15,078 bases of DNA, taken from Thalassiosira profunda (taxonomy: Eukaryota > Bacillariophyta > Thalassiosirophyceae > Thalassiosirales > Thalassiosiraceae). The translations under genes and the position numbers were made by a program. How positions within the stretch are numbered: the first letter of the stretch is position 1; the number at the start of each line of letters is the position of its first letter. Positions 7,617-15,078 of this stretch are shown piece after piece. The notes under the pieces are model-generated. The model was given only the letters and a program-made list of their open reading frames with translations, had not been told where the DNA came from and made no database searches. The stretch spans positions 1 to 15,078 of the forward strand of contig JALLAP010000287.1 of the NCBI GenBank assembly GCA_036939355.1, written 5' to 3'.

Positions 7617-8645
7617 TCACTGCCTTGCTGCCGAACCCTGTTTCCAAAGACTAGGAAAAAAGTAGCTCTCTGAACCACGATGAGCGTCCAGCCACACCAT
7701 TCCCTTACCAAGCAGCAATTCCAGCGCCCTCTTCGATCGGTCGGCATCCCACCCCAACACTCTGGACACATCTTCGCTGGTCACCATTCCGTAGGCCCCA
7801 TGGCTGTCGTCCTCGGCCAAGTTCATCACCTGCATGTGATCGTCGTCCAACTCCTCGGGCACTGATACTATCATAACAACCCGGCCGACTTTGATCGTCC
7901 GGAAGCCCGACCCGAGTTTGGACAGCTTTTTGACCGATGTAATGATGTCGTCCTCGCTGTAAGCTGAGCTTTTGCTATTGGAGTCGGCAAACTGGAATTT
8001 TGTCCCTCGTTGCGTCAATATATCTTTCACTTCCGACACTCTAAAGAGCAAGTTGATGCAGTGAGCAAGCACAAGCACAGAAGCAAATTGTGCAGCACCC
8101 ACTCCAACACACAACTCACCTTATTATGCCCCCATTTCTGGATCGGCTCGCCAAACATACTTCTGCCACTTTCACCGACAGCTCGTAATAAAACTCTCCT
8201 ATCCCCAACATGCTGCCCCAAAATCCCTTCTCGGCCGACAGCGGGTCCACCCCCAACGGCGCGCACATGTCGAGGAATTTGGCACGGAACGCCTATATAT
8301 GTAATGTGTAAAGAATTGCATGTGGTGTGCTCGTCTTGATGCATTGATGCACAACTCACCGGATCGTGTTGTATCGCGTGTTTGTGCGTCTTTGCAAATT
8401 CCGCAAGTTTTACTTCCAGCTTCTCGACCGTCTCCATCGCCGAGGCGAGGGAGGTGGTTCGCAGCTCCTCGGCCTTCTTGGCGTAGCTGTGTTTGCAACG
8501 CGCATCAAGCAATCAACATCAGAGTAGAGGTGGGGTGTGGTGGTTGGCATCGCATCAAAGGGAAATTGAGACACAAGATATGGGCGCACACTCACACCGC
8601 CGCCCCAGCGCGCCCTACCCCCACACCCCGTCTCCGATGCGCCAT
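7617..8645 (-). CDS. SNF8: ESCRT-II subunit SNF8/VPS22, four exons
   Basis: Exons: 8645-8596, 8486-8360, 8292-8120 and 8040-7617 (TAG stop). All junctions are GT-AG, with GTGAGT at every donor, and the frame is kept (phases 2, 0, 2), giving 257 residues against about 258 in human SNF8. Landmarks: [12 protein letters not shown] at the N-terminus (animal MHRRGVGAG), the helix with [16 protein letters not shown], then [30 protein letters not shown] and RNGGII. The C-terminal winged helices carry [21 protein letters not shown] and KGMVWLDAH. Established for the family: VPS22 joins VPS36 and two VPS25 copies to form ESCRT-II, which acts on endosomes in sorting ubiquitinated cargo into multivesicular bodies. 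It is divergently transcribed from the PDZ gene and is the most intron-rich gene here. The family and exon calls are very secure. Confidence 0.96.
8041..8119 (-). other. SNF8: SNF8 intron 3 (79 nt)
   Basis: Donor ATAATAAG|GTGAGT and acceptor CTCTTTAG|AGTG on the minus strand. It is phase 2: the split codon becomes AGA (Arg), just before VSEVKDIL. The joined protein aligns with SNF8 across the junction without a gap. Confidence 0.93.
8293..8359 (-). other. SNF8: SNF8 intron 2 (67 nt)
   Basis: Donor GATCCG|GTGAGT and acceptor ATATATAG|GCGTTC on the minus strand, phase 0. It joins HDP to [10 protein letters not shown], matching the NPEFRVQFQDMC region of animal SNF8. Confidence 0.93.
8487..8595 (-). 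other. SNF8: SNF8 intron 1 (109 nt)
   Basis: Donor GCGGCGGT|GTGAGT and acceptor AACACAG|CTACGCC on the minus strand, phase 2. The split codon becomes GTC (Val), joining RAGAAV to YAKKAEEL. Reading on without splicing meets a TGA straight after the donor. Confidence 0.9.
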
Positions 8646-8965
8646 GGCTGCCCGATGCTTGCTTGGATAGCTGCTCCGCGCGTCCGCCGCCTCTTCAAGC
8701 GCGTGACTGTGCAGTGAGCGCTGCAGTTGAGAGTTGCAGGTGTGCAGCACTTCGTCGTGCGTCGATCTATCCCTCCCACCCTCCGTCGACGTCGCCTCAT
8801 TTTTTTTTGGATCTTCAATCTTCCGCTCCCACGCCCGCCCACAACCCGCCTCCTGGCCACAGGCGCACCGCACGTGCTGCCGGCATACATCGCCACATTC
8901 TGACGTCGTCGGGGGTCCGCGTAGTAGGCGTGCGGCAATTGACATTGATCTTTGCAACGATAGAG
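8646..8965. promoter_or_regulatory. Divergent promoter, SNF8 / PDZ gene
   Basis: 320 bp between two start codons pointing outward. A run of nine T (8800-8808) sits at its exact midpoint; such poly(dA:dT) tracts commonly exclude nucleosomes in divergent promoters. On the PDZ side are a GCACGTGC palindrome with a G-box/E-box core (8870-8877) and TGACGTCG (8901-8908). The latter contains the TGACGT core of bZIP sites, including CO2/cAMP-response elements known from diatoms. Binding is not shown. Confidence 0.55.
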
Positions 8966-9973
8966 ATGAACCGCCCATCGCCTTCGTGCCACTTCGGCCG
9001 TCGGCCTCGGTCCTCCACCGCCGCGGCATTGGCCTCGACGCTCCTCTTGCTGCCGGCTCTATTGCAAATACAATGCTCCGATGGATTTGCAACGTTGCCG
9101 GCGACAAAAGCACCTGCGACCGCGCGCCAATCTCTCCAAAATATTATCCCGCTGTACAGCGAGGTGGAAACGTCCACCTCGGTCGACGCCTCGGCATCCG
9201 ACGAGGGCGACGAGGGCGACGAGGGAGTGAACGGCCTGCCCAAACTGACCGGGGCCCTGGAAGGCACAGACTTGAAAGAGTTCGAACTGACAAATCACAA
9301 GCCGCTGGGCTGCTCCGTGGAGGAAAGCCTGGCGAGCGAGCCGGACGGGGCAAAGTACGTGTTCGTGAGCGAATTGACGGAGGGGGGAAACGCGATGCGG
9401 GCCGGGATCCGGGTGGGCGACGTGATAGTGCAATTGTCGGGGACGTTCGACGAGGTGGTGGACGTTGCCGGGTTGGGCATTGAAAAGATGTGAGTCTATG
9501 TCAATCTGTGTGCAAATGTATCTCTGCTGTTTTGGTGCAAAGCTGAACGAATCTGTGCCAGTCGATCGCTCGTCGCGGGCAGACCGGAGGAAAGCCCCCT
9601 CAAAATGCGCGCCGCACGAGGATCTGATGTCGTGGAACGCCACGAGCTTTCGCTGGTGGAGTTGTGCATCGTGGGAGACGACGCATCAACAAACGAGTGC
9701 ATAGCCACCATTTATGCGTCCGACGACGACGTTTATATGCCCGGCGATGGCGACATGCCCGCCTGCGACGAGGACGAAGATGCGGAATGCATGCTAGATT
9801 CGATGTGGGACACTTGGTCGGATGGCCTCGTGGACACTGCAGAAGAGGAGGAAGTGGTGGAGGAAAAGAAAGAGCCAAAGAAGAAGGCTCAGCCGTGGTC
9901 GTCGCGGTCGTCTCCATCGGGAACGTACGTGAGGGACCCCAAGACGGGCAAACTCGTCAATATCGATGAGTGA
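8966..9973 (+). CDS. Plastid-addressed PDZ protein with acidic Cys4 tail, two exons
   Basis: Exon 1 is 8966-9489 and exon 2 is 9562-9973 (TGA stop), joined in phase 2 across a 72-nt intron to give 311 residues. A Leu-rich signal peptide (about 18-36) is followed by SDG before Phe41, an ASAF-like plastid site. A PDZ-like domain spans about 108-195, with PLGC in place of the GLGF loop, then VSELTEGGNAMRAGIRVGDV, and IEKIRSLVAGRP across the splice. PDZ domains bind protein C-termini, and plastid members occur in proteases and assembly scaffolds. No protease domain is present. The tail is strongly acidic with Cys at 210, 221, 243 and 251, then a Lys/Glu stretch and a short conserved-looking end (YVRDPKTGKLVNIDE). 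A start at 8966 leaves the signal peptide at the N-terminus; an earlier in-frame start would bury it. The molecular role is unknown. Confidence 0.88.
9200..9226 (+). repeat. Three 9-bp tandem units coding Asp-Glu-Gly
   Basis: GACGAGGGC occurs twice and GACGAGGGA once, in frame, encoding three Asp-Glu-Gly units at residues 79-87 of the PDZ protein, in the linker before the PDZ domain. Length variation here would not shift the frame. Confidence 0.9.
9490..9561 (+). other. Intron of the PDZ gene (72 nt)
   Basis: Donor AAAGAT|GTGAGT and acceptor GTGCCAG|TCGATC, phase 2. The split codon becomes ATT (Ile), giving IEKIRSLVAGRP, a smooth PDZ continuation. Reading on without splicing gives a TGA right after the donor. 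Confidence 0.9.
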
Positions 9974-10039
9974 GGCGGCGATGGACTAGTGACCAAATGC
10001 AACCAATAGATCCGCAGAGTTTGGGATTTGCCTTGTCGT
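9974..10039. terminator. 66-bp convergent gap between PDZ and PPR genes
   Basis: The stop codons of two opposing genes lie only 66 bp apart. I see no strong hairpin. The mature transcripts very likely overlap tail to tail, which is inferred from the spacing alone. Confidence 0.45.
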
Positions 10040-13000
10040 TTATCGAGTGGCTGTCTTTGTTCTATCCCTCCGTCCGCCACTCTGTCTCTTCACGGAGTTG
10101 CAACACCGACTCCAGGAGTGAGGCAGTTCATCTGCACGAGCTGGCGACCTATTCTGGTACTTGCTATTCATCCCAATAGAGTGTCCTTCTCCAATCAACT
10201 CATAAAATTCCTCAGGTGCAGCGCACTGCCACAGCCGATCCAAGACGGCATCGTTCATATAACCAGTCTGGCTGCACTCCCTGAACGTTTGAGACACAAC
10301 TTTGGCACGCAGGGCCCCGGGAGGGAGCAGATTTTTGCACGCCTTCAACATGAATGCAAACGTGAAGCTATCAGGATGGCACGGGTCCACAGCGCAGCCG
10401 TTGGTATCAGGCTCGACAGAACTAGCTTTGCGCAGCTCTTGAAATGCTCGAATGGCAATCTCAAATGATATTCGCTGATCCTCCGCGCTCTCGTTCGTCT
10501 GCGCTGCACAATTGATGATGTAATTGTAGGTGAAAGAATTGGGCGGTGCATCGTTCCGCTTCATCCGTTCCAGCAAGGCCCACGCTCGTTGGGCGTTGTT
10601 GTCGCAGTTTTTGAAGACATTGTCCTCATCCATGCTTTGTTCATCGCTAAGGAATGGCGCGTGTATCATGCTTTGGATCACTGCTGTGTAGAGTCGGGTA
10701 TTCGGCTTCATCGATACATCCCCGGCTTCATACTTGGTCTCCACAGCACGGAGCAAACGGTACGCCACAGCACTCGCCTCTGGCAGTCGACTGCTGGCAA
10801 AGGCATCGACGACGATCGAGTAGCAAACGAGATCGGGTTTGGCGACATCCTTCACATCAGGATCATCGGTCTCGGCGTCCGCATTGTAAAATCGTCGCTC
10901 CATTTCACTGAGTAAGCCTAGCGCCTTCTTTGCGCCGCCCTCACTCTTTGTCTTAGCGTGTGCCTTGAGTACCGATGAAAAATGCTTGACGTTAGGCCAT
11001 ACCTCGCTCTGCGGATGGCCCGCGCCTGGTATATCATCGCCATAGATCTTACTGACGTCCACATCCTCGATTCGTCTGCGCAATAAATCCTCGGCACAAT
11101 CAGCAGCTCTCTCATTTCCCGGGCGGCTCTGCTGGCACCACGCATTGAGAAGTATGCTGTAAGTGTATGGATCGGGTTGGACGTTCATCGCAAATTCCAT
11201 ATGATCCAAGATGGACTGTGCGTGCAGCAATGTTTGCTCATTTTCGTCCTTGTCAAAGGTCTTTGCTTTGCCACCGCCAATGGTCTGGACACGCGCCAAT
11301 ATTGCAATGTTGTAGGGTGTGGCGTGCAATTCGAAGCCCTCATTGGATCTGGCCGTTTCAACCTCTGCGACCCCTTCCAACTCAGAGAGAATGGCTTCCG
11401 CACGGTCGGCATTGACAAGACGTTGTTCGTACGAAGGAACGTCCTTATGGCGTCCCTTGCTTCGTCGCTGTCTCCCTTCACTGCCATTGGTTTGGACTTT
11501 CTCCAGAGAATACTTTGCCCAAAGTCCAATGCAAGTCCCAAAGGCGCGGACCTCCGGTACGAAGTCAATGCCTAGCTCTCCGTCGTCGTACAACTCCAGC
11601 ATGCGATTGAGCACATTTTCTGCCCGAGGCGCGTCATTATTCTTTGCATGAGCAGCGATGCACCCGGAGAAGGCTTTTGAGACATCCTTGGGATCAAAAG
11701 AAGGAGAAGCCAGGGTCCGTTCGTCGAGCATGCCATCTTCGTCCAAACCATAATGCGCCAGCATTCGTTGCAACACGTCTTCAGCCGCATCCGCAGCGGA
11801 TGGCTGGTCGCTCACAGACAAAGCCAACATGACAGAGGAATAACAGCTGGAAGGCACGATGGCGTGATCGTCGGTACCTGTCAGTTTTTCAAGGCGACCG
11901 AGCAGTTCGCATGCCCGATCAATGGTGTATTGTTGCTTTGGATTGTTGGACCGGGAGCCTGACACGGAATATCTTCCCCAGCCCTCTAACAAGCACGCAT
12001 ACGCATGCGTCAGAGCACGATTCGCCTCATCATCGCCTGCAGTTGTATTATCGCATTCACTCTCTAGTTCACCAAGCAACTCCTCTGCTTGGTCGAGAAA
12101 CCATTCAGCAGTGCTATCTCCCGGTGCCTTTTCCACTTGCACCATCTCGATCCCTATTTTTTCGGCAAACGAGTCCACTGGCTCATACGCGGCTGGGAAA
12201 TCCATTTGGCTGGAATTCCCTGATTCTGATGGCAGAGGGGCGCGATGCGACGCAAGCGCCTCGATGACATATGCATAACTCATGGCATTCGGCCGACACA
12301 GCGTTTCTTCTTCACCACTATCATTCTTTGGCAAATGAGACATCATGAGCTGCAGCCACTGCAGGGCTTGTTCTGAATCGCTAATCTCGTCCTCGCACTT
12401 CTGAGTTCGGAATTGTCCGCTCGCAGAGGCCAGTCGCTTCAGTATCCGGTTGTACATGTCGACGGATGGCATGATACTCGCTGGCCACCCTTCCCTTTTG
12501 CACAACTGCAGTTGGAGTTGCAGAATATGCTGGAGCTTATCGGTCGGTGTCACCATCATGTCCTCCCAAGAAATCGCTTTGCGATCAATCGACTTTCCCT
12601 TTCTCCTAGCTCGTCTCCCGCCTCTCCCACTCCGCAACCGGCCAAACGCCCCCGCCACCAACCGAAACGTCTGCCTGTCCGGGCACACCGTCCGCCCGTC
12701 GCTGCGCAATCGATTCTCCATCATCCTACGGAGCATTCTCTCGGCCGTCCGAGCAGAACTCGGATCCTCGAAGGGCGAGGGCCGCTGGTAGTGCTGCCGC
12801 ATTGACGCGGGCGATTGATCGTCGTTCTTGTAATGCAGGGAGAAGAAGAGGGGGGCGAAGAGCGTCCGGGCAATGTCGCGGTTGAAGGGTTGGGCGTCCG
12901 GAAATGAACGCTGCTTTGTCGGTTGCATTGTTGTGGATTGCTCCTCCTCGGACGAAGTGGATTGTGAGAATAGTGGGAAGATACGATGTGGGCGTTTTGA

Positions 13001-13225
13001 TGCGTCCGATGGGAGCAATGGTCGTTGCGGAGGAATGAAGGCATCGCCTCCCGGCACGACGTATGCGCCAAGTTGTGCGTTGTGCACAGTGAATATAAGG
13101 GAGAATGCCACCGAGAGCGCGGGTCGCAGAGAGGATCGGCTTGTCGCATTCGCCGGTCTGCGCGGTCGATGGCAACATCTACATTGCAATTCGCCGACAT
13201 TGGCGGCTCTCCGTCTTGCCATCAT
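10040..13225 (-). CDS. Pentatricopeptide repeat (PPR) protein, probably organellar
   Basis: A single exon of 1061 residues, ending in TAA at 10040-10042. The frame is open a little further upstream, but the first ATGs are the pair at 13225 and 13222, so I start there. A basic N-terminus and a hydrophobic stretch (about 35-54) precede GDAFIPP, with Phe63 in an ASAF-like setting, so plastid targeting is plausible. From roughly residue 250 to 1000 there are repeated helix pairs of PPR type: MYNRILKRLAS, RPNAMSYAYVIEALASH, PDPYTYSILLNAWCQQSR, PDLVCYSIVVDAFASSRLPE, NSFTYNYIINCAAQ and PDSFTFAFMLKACKNL. Long acidic insertions separate many of the repeats. PPR proteins bind single-stranded RNA and act in organelle RNA processing, stability or translation. 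No DYW or SMR domain is seen. The RNA target cannot be read from this. Confidence 0.9.
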   Translation of the reverse strand: MMARRRAANVGELQCRCCHRPRRPANATSRSSLRPALSVAFSLIFTVHNAQLGAYVVPGGDAFIPPQRPLLPSDASKRPHRIFPLFSQSTSSEEEQSTTMQPTKQRSFPDAQPFNRDIARTLFAPLFFSLHYKNDDQSPASMRQHYQRPSPFEDPSSARTAERMLRRMMENRLRSDGRTVCPDRQTFRLVAGAFGRLRSGRGGRRARRKGKSIDRKAISWEDMMVTPTDKLQHILQLQLQLCKREGWPASIMPSVDMYNRILKRLASASGQFRTQKCEDEISDSEQALQWLQLMMSHLPKNDSGEEETLCRPNAMSYAYVIEALASHRAPLPSESGNSSQMDFPAAYEPVDSFAEKIGIEMVQVEKAPGDSTAEWFLDQAEELLGELESECDNTTAGDDEANRALTHAYACLLEGWGRYSVSGSRSNNPKQQYTIDRACELLGRLEKLTGTDDHAIVPSSCYSSVMLALSVSDQPSAADAAEDVLQRMLAHYGLDEDGMLDERTLASPSFDPKDVSKAFSGCIAAHAKNNDAPRAENVLNRMLELYDDGELGIDFVPEVRAFGTCIGLWAKYSLEKVQTNGSEGRQRRSKGRHKDVPSYEQRLVNADRAEAILSELEGVAEVETARSNEGFELHATPYNIAILARVQTIGGGKAKTFDKDENEQTLLHAQSILDHMEFAMNVQPDPYTYSILLNAWCQQSRPGNERAADCAEDLLRRRIEDVDVSKIYGDDIPGAGHPQSEVWPNVKHFSSVLKAHAKTKSEGGAKKALGLLSEMERRFYNADAETDDPDVKDVAKPDLVCYSIVVDAFASSRLPEASAVAYRLLRAVETKYEAGDVSMKPNTRLYTAVIQSMIHAPFLSDEQSMDEDNVFKNCDNNAQRAWALLERMKRNDAPPNSFTYNYIINCAAQTNESAEDQRISFEIAIRAFQELRKASSVEPDTNGCAVDPCHPDSFTFAFMLKACKNLLPPGALRAKVVSQTFRECSQTGYMNDAVLDRLWQCAAPEEFYELIGEGHSIGMNSKYQNRSPARADELPHSWSRCCNSVKRQSGGRRDRTKTATR

Positions 13226-13583
13226 CTTGTGTGTGTGGCTGCCCAGAGATACCCAAACAATGAGATAACCCACGTTTCTCTTCTTTGCGCCGATCGAGGC
13301 CAGGCCGCGGCTGCGTCGTCAGACGGCAGCGGGGCGACGGCGCGCAGCTCTTCGCTGCCGGAGGGTGATGGCGGAGGGCGATGGGTGTGGGTGATGGGTG
13401 GTTCGAACGAATGGTGAAGGGTGAAGGGTGAGGGTGAGGTGAAAGGTGGGGTTAGGCGGGACGGACTGAGGTACGCAGACGGTGCACCACAACACAAAAA
13501 CAAAAAGACCAACGTACAAAAGACAAACGGACTCCCCCAACAAAACGGCACAGGGCAGGCGGCGGGGCGAGGCATAGCAGAGG
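13226..13583. promoter_or_regulatory. Divergent promoter, PPR gene / WD40 coiled-coil gene
   Basis: 358 bp between outward-facing starts, with no gene inside. The middle is G-rich on the plus strand, with seven GGTGA copies between 13364 and 13442 and an 8-bp palindrome GTTCGAAC at 13401-13408. The stretch nearest the WD40 gene (about 13487-13530) is A-rich. A promoter role is inferred from gene orientation. Confidence 0.5.
13364..13442 (+). repeat. Iterated GGTGA motif
   Basis: GGTGA begins at 13364, 13390, 13413, 13420, 13427, 13433 and 13438. The last five are almost head to tail (steps of 7, 7, 6 and 5 bp) and form several GGG runs. It could be a degenerate minisatellite, a clustered binding site or a G-quadruplex-prone tract. 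Confidence 0.7.
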
Positions 13584-15078
13584 ATGGAGAGGCGACGCAC
13601 CCCACCCCCGGAGGCCCGGGCACCGCGAGTAGCGGATGCACCCAACTCGCTGCAAGCGACGCCCCTCGCCGGCGGAGTGCGGCCACACAGCCACCACGCC
13701 GAGTCCAAACAGAGGCCGAGGCCGACGTCTTTTGCACCCCGGTTCACTGGAAGGGAAACGCCCCGCATTGCAAATAATGCCGCCGTCCGACGGAACATTC
13801 ACGTCCGAAGGACCGTCCAAACGCACAACAACGACGTCCCGTCGGTGGGTCGGCGGGGGGTCCCGGAGTCGGCGCCGCTCTCGCCCGGCAAGCGAAAACG
13901 CCCAACCGATCCCCTCGGGCTGCCCTCTCTGATGTCCCCGGGCACTCTGCCAACCAACGACGTCTCTCAGCAGCAACATCGGTCGCCGCCAAAGGGAAAC
14001 ACCACCGCCAGGATACCCCCAAACGATGATGGTGCATCTGCTGACACAACAGACTCCTTTCGCAACGCCGAAACCACGGCCCTCAAATGCGTCGACCACG
14101 CCTCGCGGCGGCAGTCCGCCGCAAAGGCGGCCTTAACTGCCACTGCCCAAATATCCTCTTCCCTCAAGGATCTGGTGGGGGATTCGAACCGCGCCGCGTA
14201 CCTCGCCCGACAATCGCGCATCGAGGCCGAGAATGCCGCGGTGCGGGCCGAGGGGGCCGCAAAGCGGGTGCAGGAGGCGAGCGACCTGGCGAGCCGGGAC
14301 CGGCAGCGCGCGAGCCTGGAGGTGGAGGAGGCCAACGCCCAGGCCGAGGAGGCGTGGGAGTTTCTGCGGCAGGTGAAGGGCTCGCGCAAAGGGAGGAAAT
14401 CGATGGAGGAGAAAATGGACCAGATGAGAAAGCCGGAAACGACGAGGGTACCACCAGCTCGCATTGGCACCGTTGTGGAAGTCAGCGGAGACGGCCAGGG
14501 CACTGCAATGTCGATCATGGCGCACAATCCCGCATCGCCGCGCCGAAAGGCCGCAGCTGCACTGACGAATTATGGACCAAAGAAGCAGAGGAATGGGTCC
14601 ACGCCACCAAGGCATGCACCATCCGACGACTGTCCTCCAGCGCAGCTGGCAATCCCTCTGCAGTTCAGCGGCGACGCCTCTTCGATGCAAGCGTCGCTTA
14701 AAGATCCGATCCGGAGGTTCAAAGGCCACACGTCGCCCGTGACGCAGATTGCCGCGGTGGACAAGAACCGCTTCATCTCCTCGTCGTGGGATACGACAAT
14801 CCGCATGTGGAATGCCAGCACCGGCGAATGCATGCGAACCTTTCGCGGCCACAGGGACTGGGTCCACGCGGTCACGGTGTTGGACAGCCAGCACTTCATT
14901 TCCGGATCGGACGATCGGACCGTCAAGCTGTGGAACGTCGACGAAGAGGAATGCCTCCGCACGTTCAAGGGCCATACCAGCTTCGTGAAGGCGCTGGCGC
15001 CCATGGACGGAGACAGATTCTTGAGCGGGAGCCGCGATCGAACGATCAAGTTGTTTTCCACGGCGAGGGAAGAGTGCC
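13584..15078 (+). CDS. WD40-repeat protein with coiled coil, 3' end beyond window
   Basis: The frame is open from the ATG at 13584 to the right edge (498 codons plus one base), with an in-frame TAG nine bases before the ATG. The first 210 or so residues are low complexity with a KRKRP basic motif (103-107), and a second one, KKQR, lies at 333-336; both could be nuclear-import signals. An Ala/Glu/Arg-rich coiled coil spans about 213-281. WD40 repeats begin at 379: FKGHTSPV to WN, then FRGHRDWV to LWN (420-460), then FKGHTSFV to LF (461-498). The step is exactly 41 residues, with classic GH and D/W landmarks. More repeats must follow outside the window, since a propeller needs about seven. The fold suggests a protein-binding scaffold, but the partner is unknown. 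The first 115 codons are less certain; a start at 13932 (MSPGTL) is an alternative. Confidence 0.85.
   Translation, partial: MERRRTPPPEARAPRVADAPNSLQATPLAGGVRPHSHHAESKQRPRPTSFAPRFTGRETPRIANNAAVRRNIHVRRTVQTHNNDVPSVGRRGVPESAPLSPGKRKRPTDPLGLPSLMSPGTLPTNDVSQQQHRSPPKGNTTARIPPNDDGASADTTDSFRNAETTALKCVDHASRRQSAAKAALTATAQISSSLKDLVGDSNRAAYLARQSRIEAENAAVRAEGAAKRVQEASDLASRDRQRASLEVEEANAQAEEAWEFLRQVKGSRKGRKSMEEKMDQMRKPETTRVPPARIGTVVEVSGDGQGTAMSIMAHNPASPRRKAAAALTNYGPKKQRNGSTPPRHAPSDDCPPAQLAIPLQFSGDASSMQASLKDPIRRFKGHTSPVTQIAAVDKNRFISSSWDTTIRMWNASTGECMRTFRGHRDWVHAVTVLDSQHFISGSDDRTVKLWNVDEEECLRTFKGHTSFVKALAPMDGDRFLSGSRDRTIKLFSTAREEC

Noticed and set aside
8663..8965. An in-frame upstream extension of the PDZ protein
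   Set aside because: It would add about 100 low-complexity residues before the signal peptide, consume nearly the whole divergent promoter and destroy the plastid address. The ATG at 8966 is preferred.
13226..13273. Upstream extension of the PPR protein to a GTG at 13273
   Set aside because: The codon is GTG, not ATG. A nuclear gene would be expected to start at the ATG pair at 13225/13222.
13777..13932. Alternative start at the ATG 13777 in another frame (MPPSDG...)
   Set aside because: It stops at 13930-13932 and would need an unsupported intron to reach the WD40 frame. The frame from 13584 is open throughout.
14178..14192. tRNA T-arm-like GGTTCGAATCC on the minus strand, and a similar GGTTCGAA at 13400
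   Set aside because: The flanking five-base stems do not pair and no acceptor or D-arm partner lies at the right distance. The first lies inside coiled-coil coding sequence.
14133..14975. A 280-codon open frame on the minus strand across the WD40 region
   Set aside because: The plus strand here encodes unmistakable WD40 repeats and a coiled coil; the antisense frame shows no family resemblance.
1..15078. Mobile elements, CRISPR arrays, viral genes or a bacterial-type gene cluster
   Set aside because: I saw no transposase, integrase or reverse transcriptase motifs, terminal repeats or spaced direct repeats. Genes alternate in strand and three contain spliceosomal introns.

Overview
This is eukaryotic nuclear DNA, most probably from a diatom. 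I infer this from three things: short GT-AG introns of 67-109 nt, compact gene spacing, and three predicted proteins with a hydrophobic signal peptide followed by a Phe-containing ASAF-like cleavage motif. That motif is the bipartite plastid address of algae with secondary red plastids. A centric diatom fits, but the species cannot be named from this window.

Layout, left to right. (1) Positions 11-2553, minus strand: an 820-residue protein of unknown function with a C-terminal WW domain, made by joining two exons across an 80-nt intron. (2) 2952-4112, minus: a plastid-addressed SOUL/HEBP-type heme-binding protein. (3) 4504-7482, plus: a 992-residue beta-propeller protein with 14 recognisable blades and a Ser/Thr-Pro-rich N-terminus. 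(4) 7617-8645, minus: the ESCRT-II subunit SNF8/VPS22 in four exons (257 residues). (5) 8966-9973, plus: a plastid-addressed PDZ protein in two exons (311 residues) with an acidic tail containing four cysteines. (6) 10040-13225, minus: a 1061-residue PPR protein with an ASAF-like N-terminus. (7) 13584 to the right edge, plus: a WD40 protein with a coiled coil, cut by the window end.

From gene 2 onward the genes alternate in strand. This gives three divergent intergenic regions of 320-391 bp that probably act as shared promoters, and two very short convergent gaps (134 and 66 bp). The genes do not form an operon or one pathway. They are ordinary neighbours: one membrane-trafficking gene, three putative plastid proteins, and three scaffold-like proteins (WW, double propeller, WD40).

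I found no mobile element, CRISPR array, rRNA or tRNA, and no sign of a novel multi-gene system. The points most worth a second look are the WW-domain protein of unrecognised family, the PDZ protein's four-cysteine acidic tail, the 14-blade protein, and several inverted or iterated repeats in the intergenic DNA.
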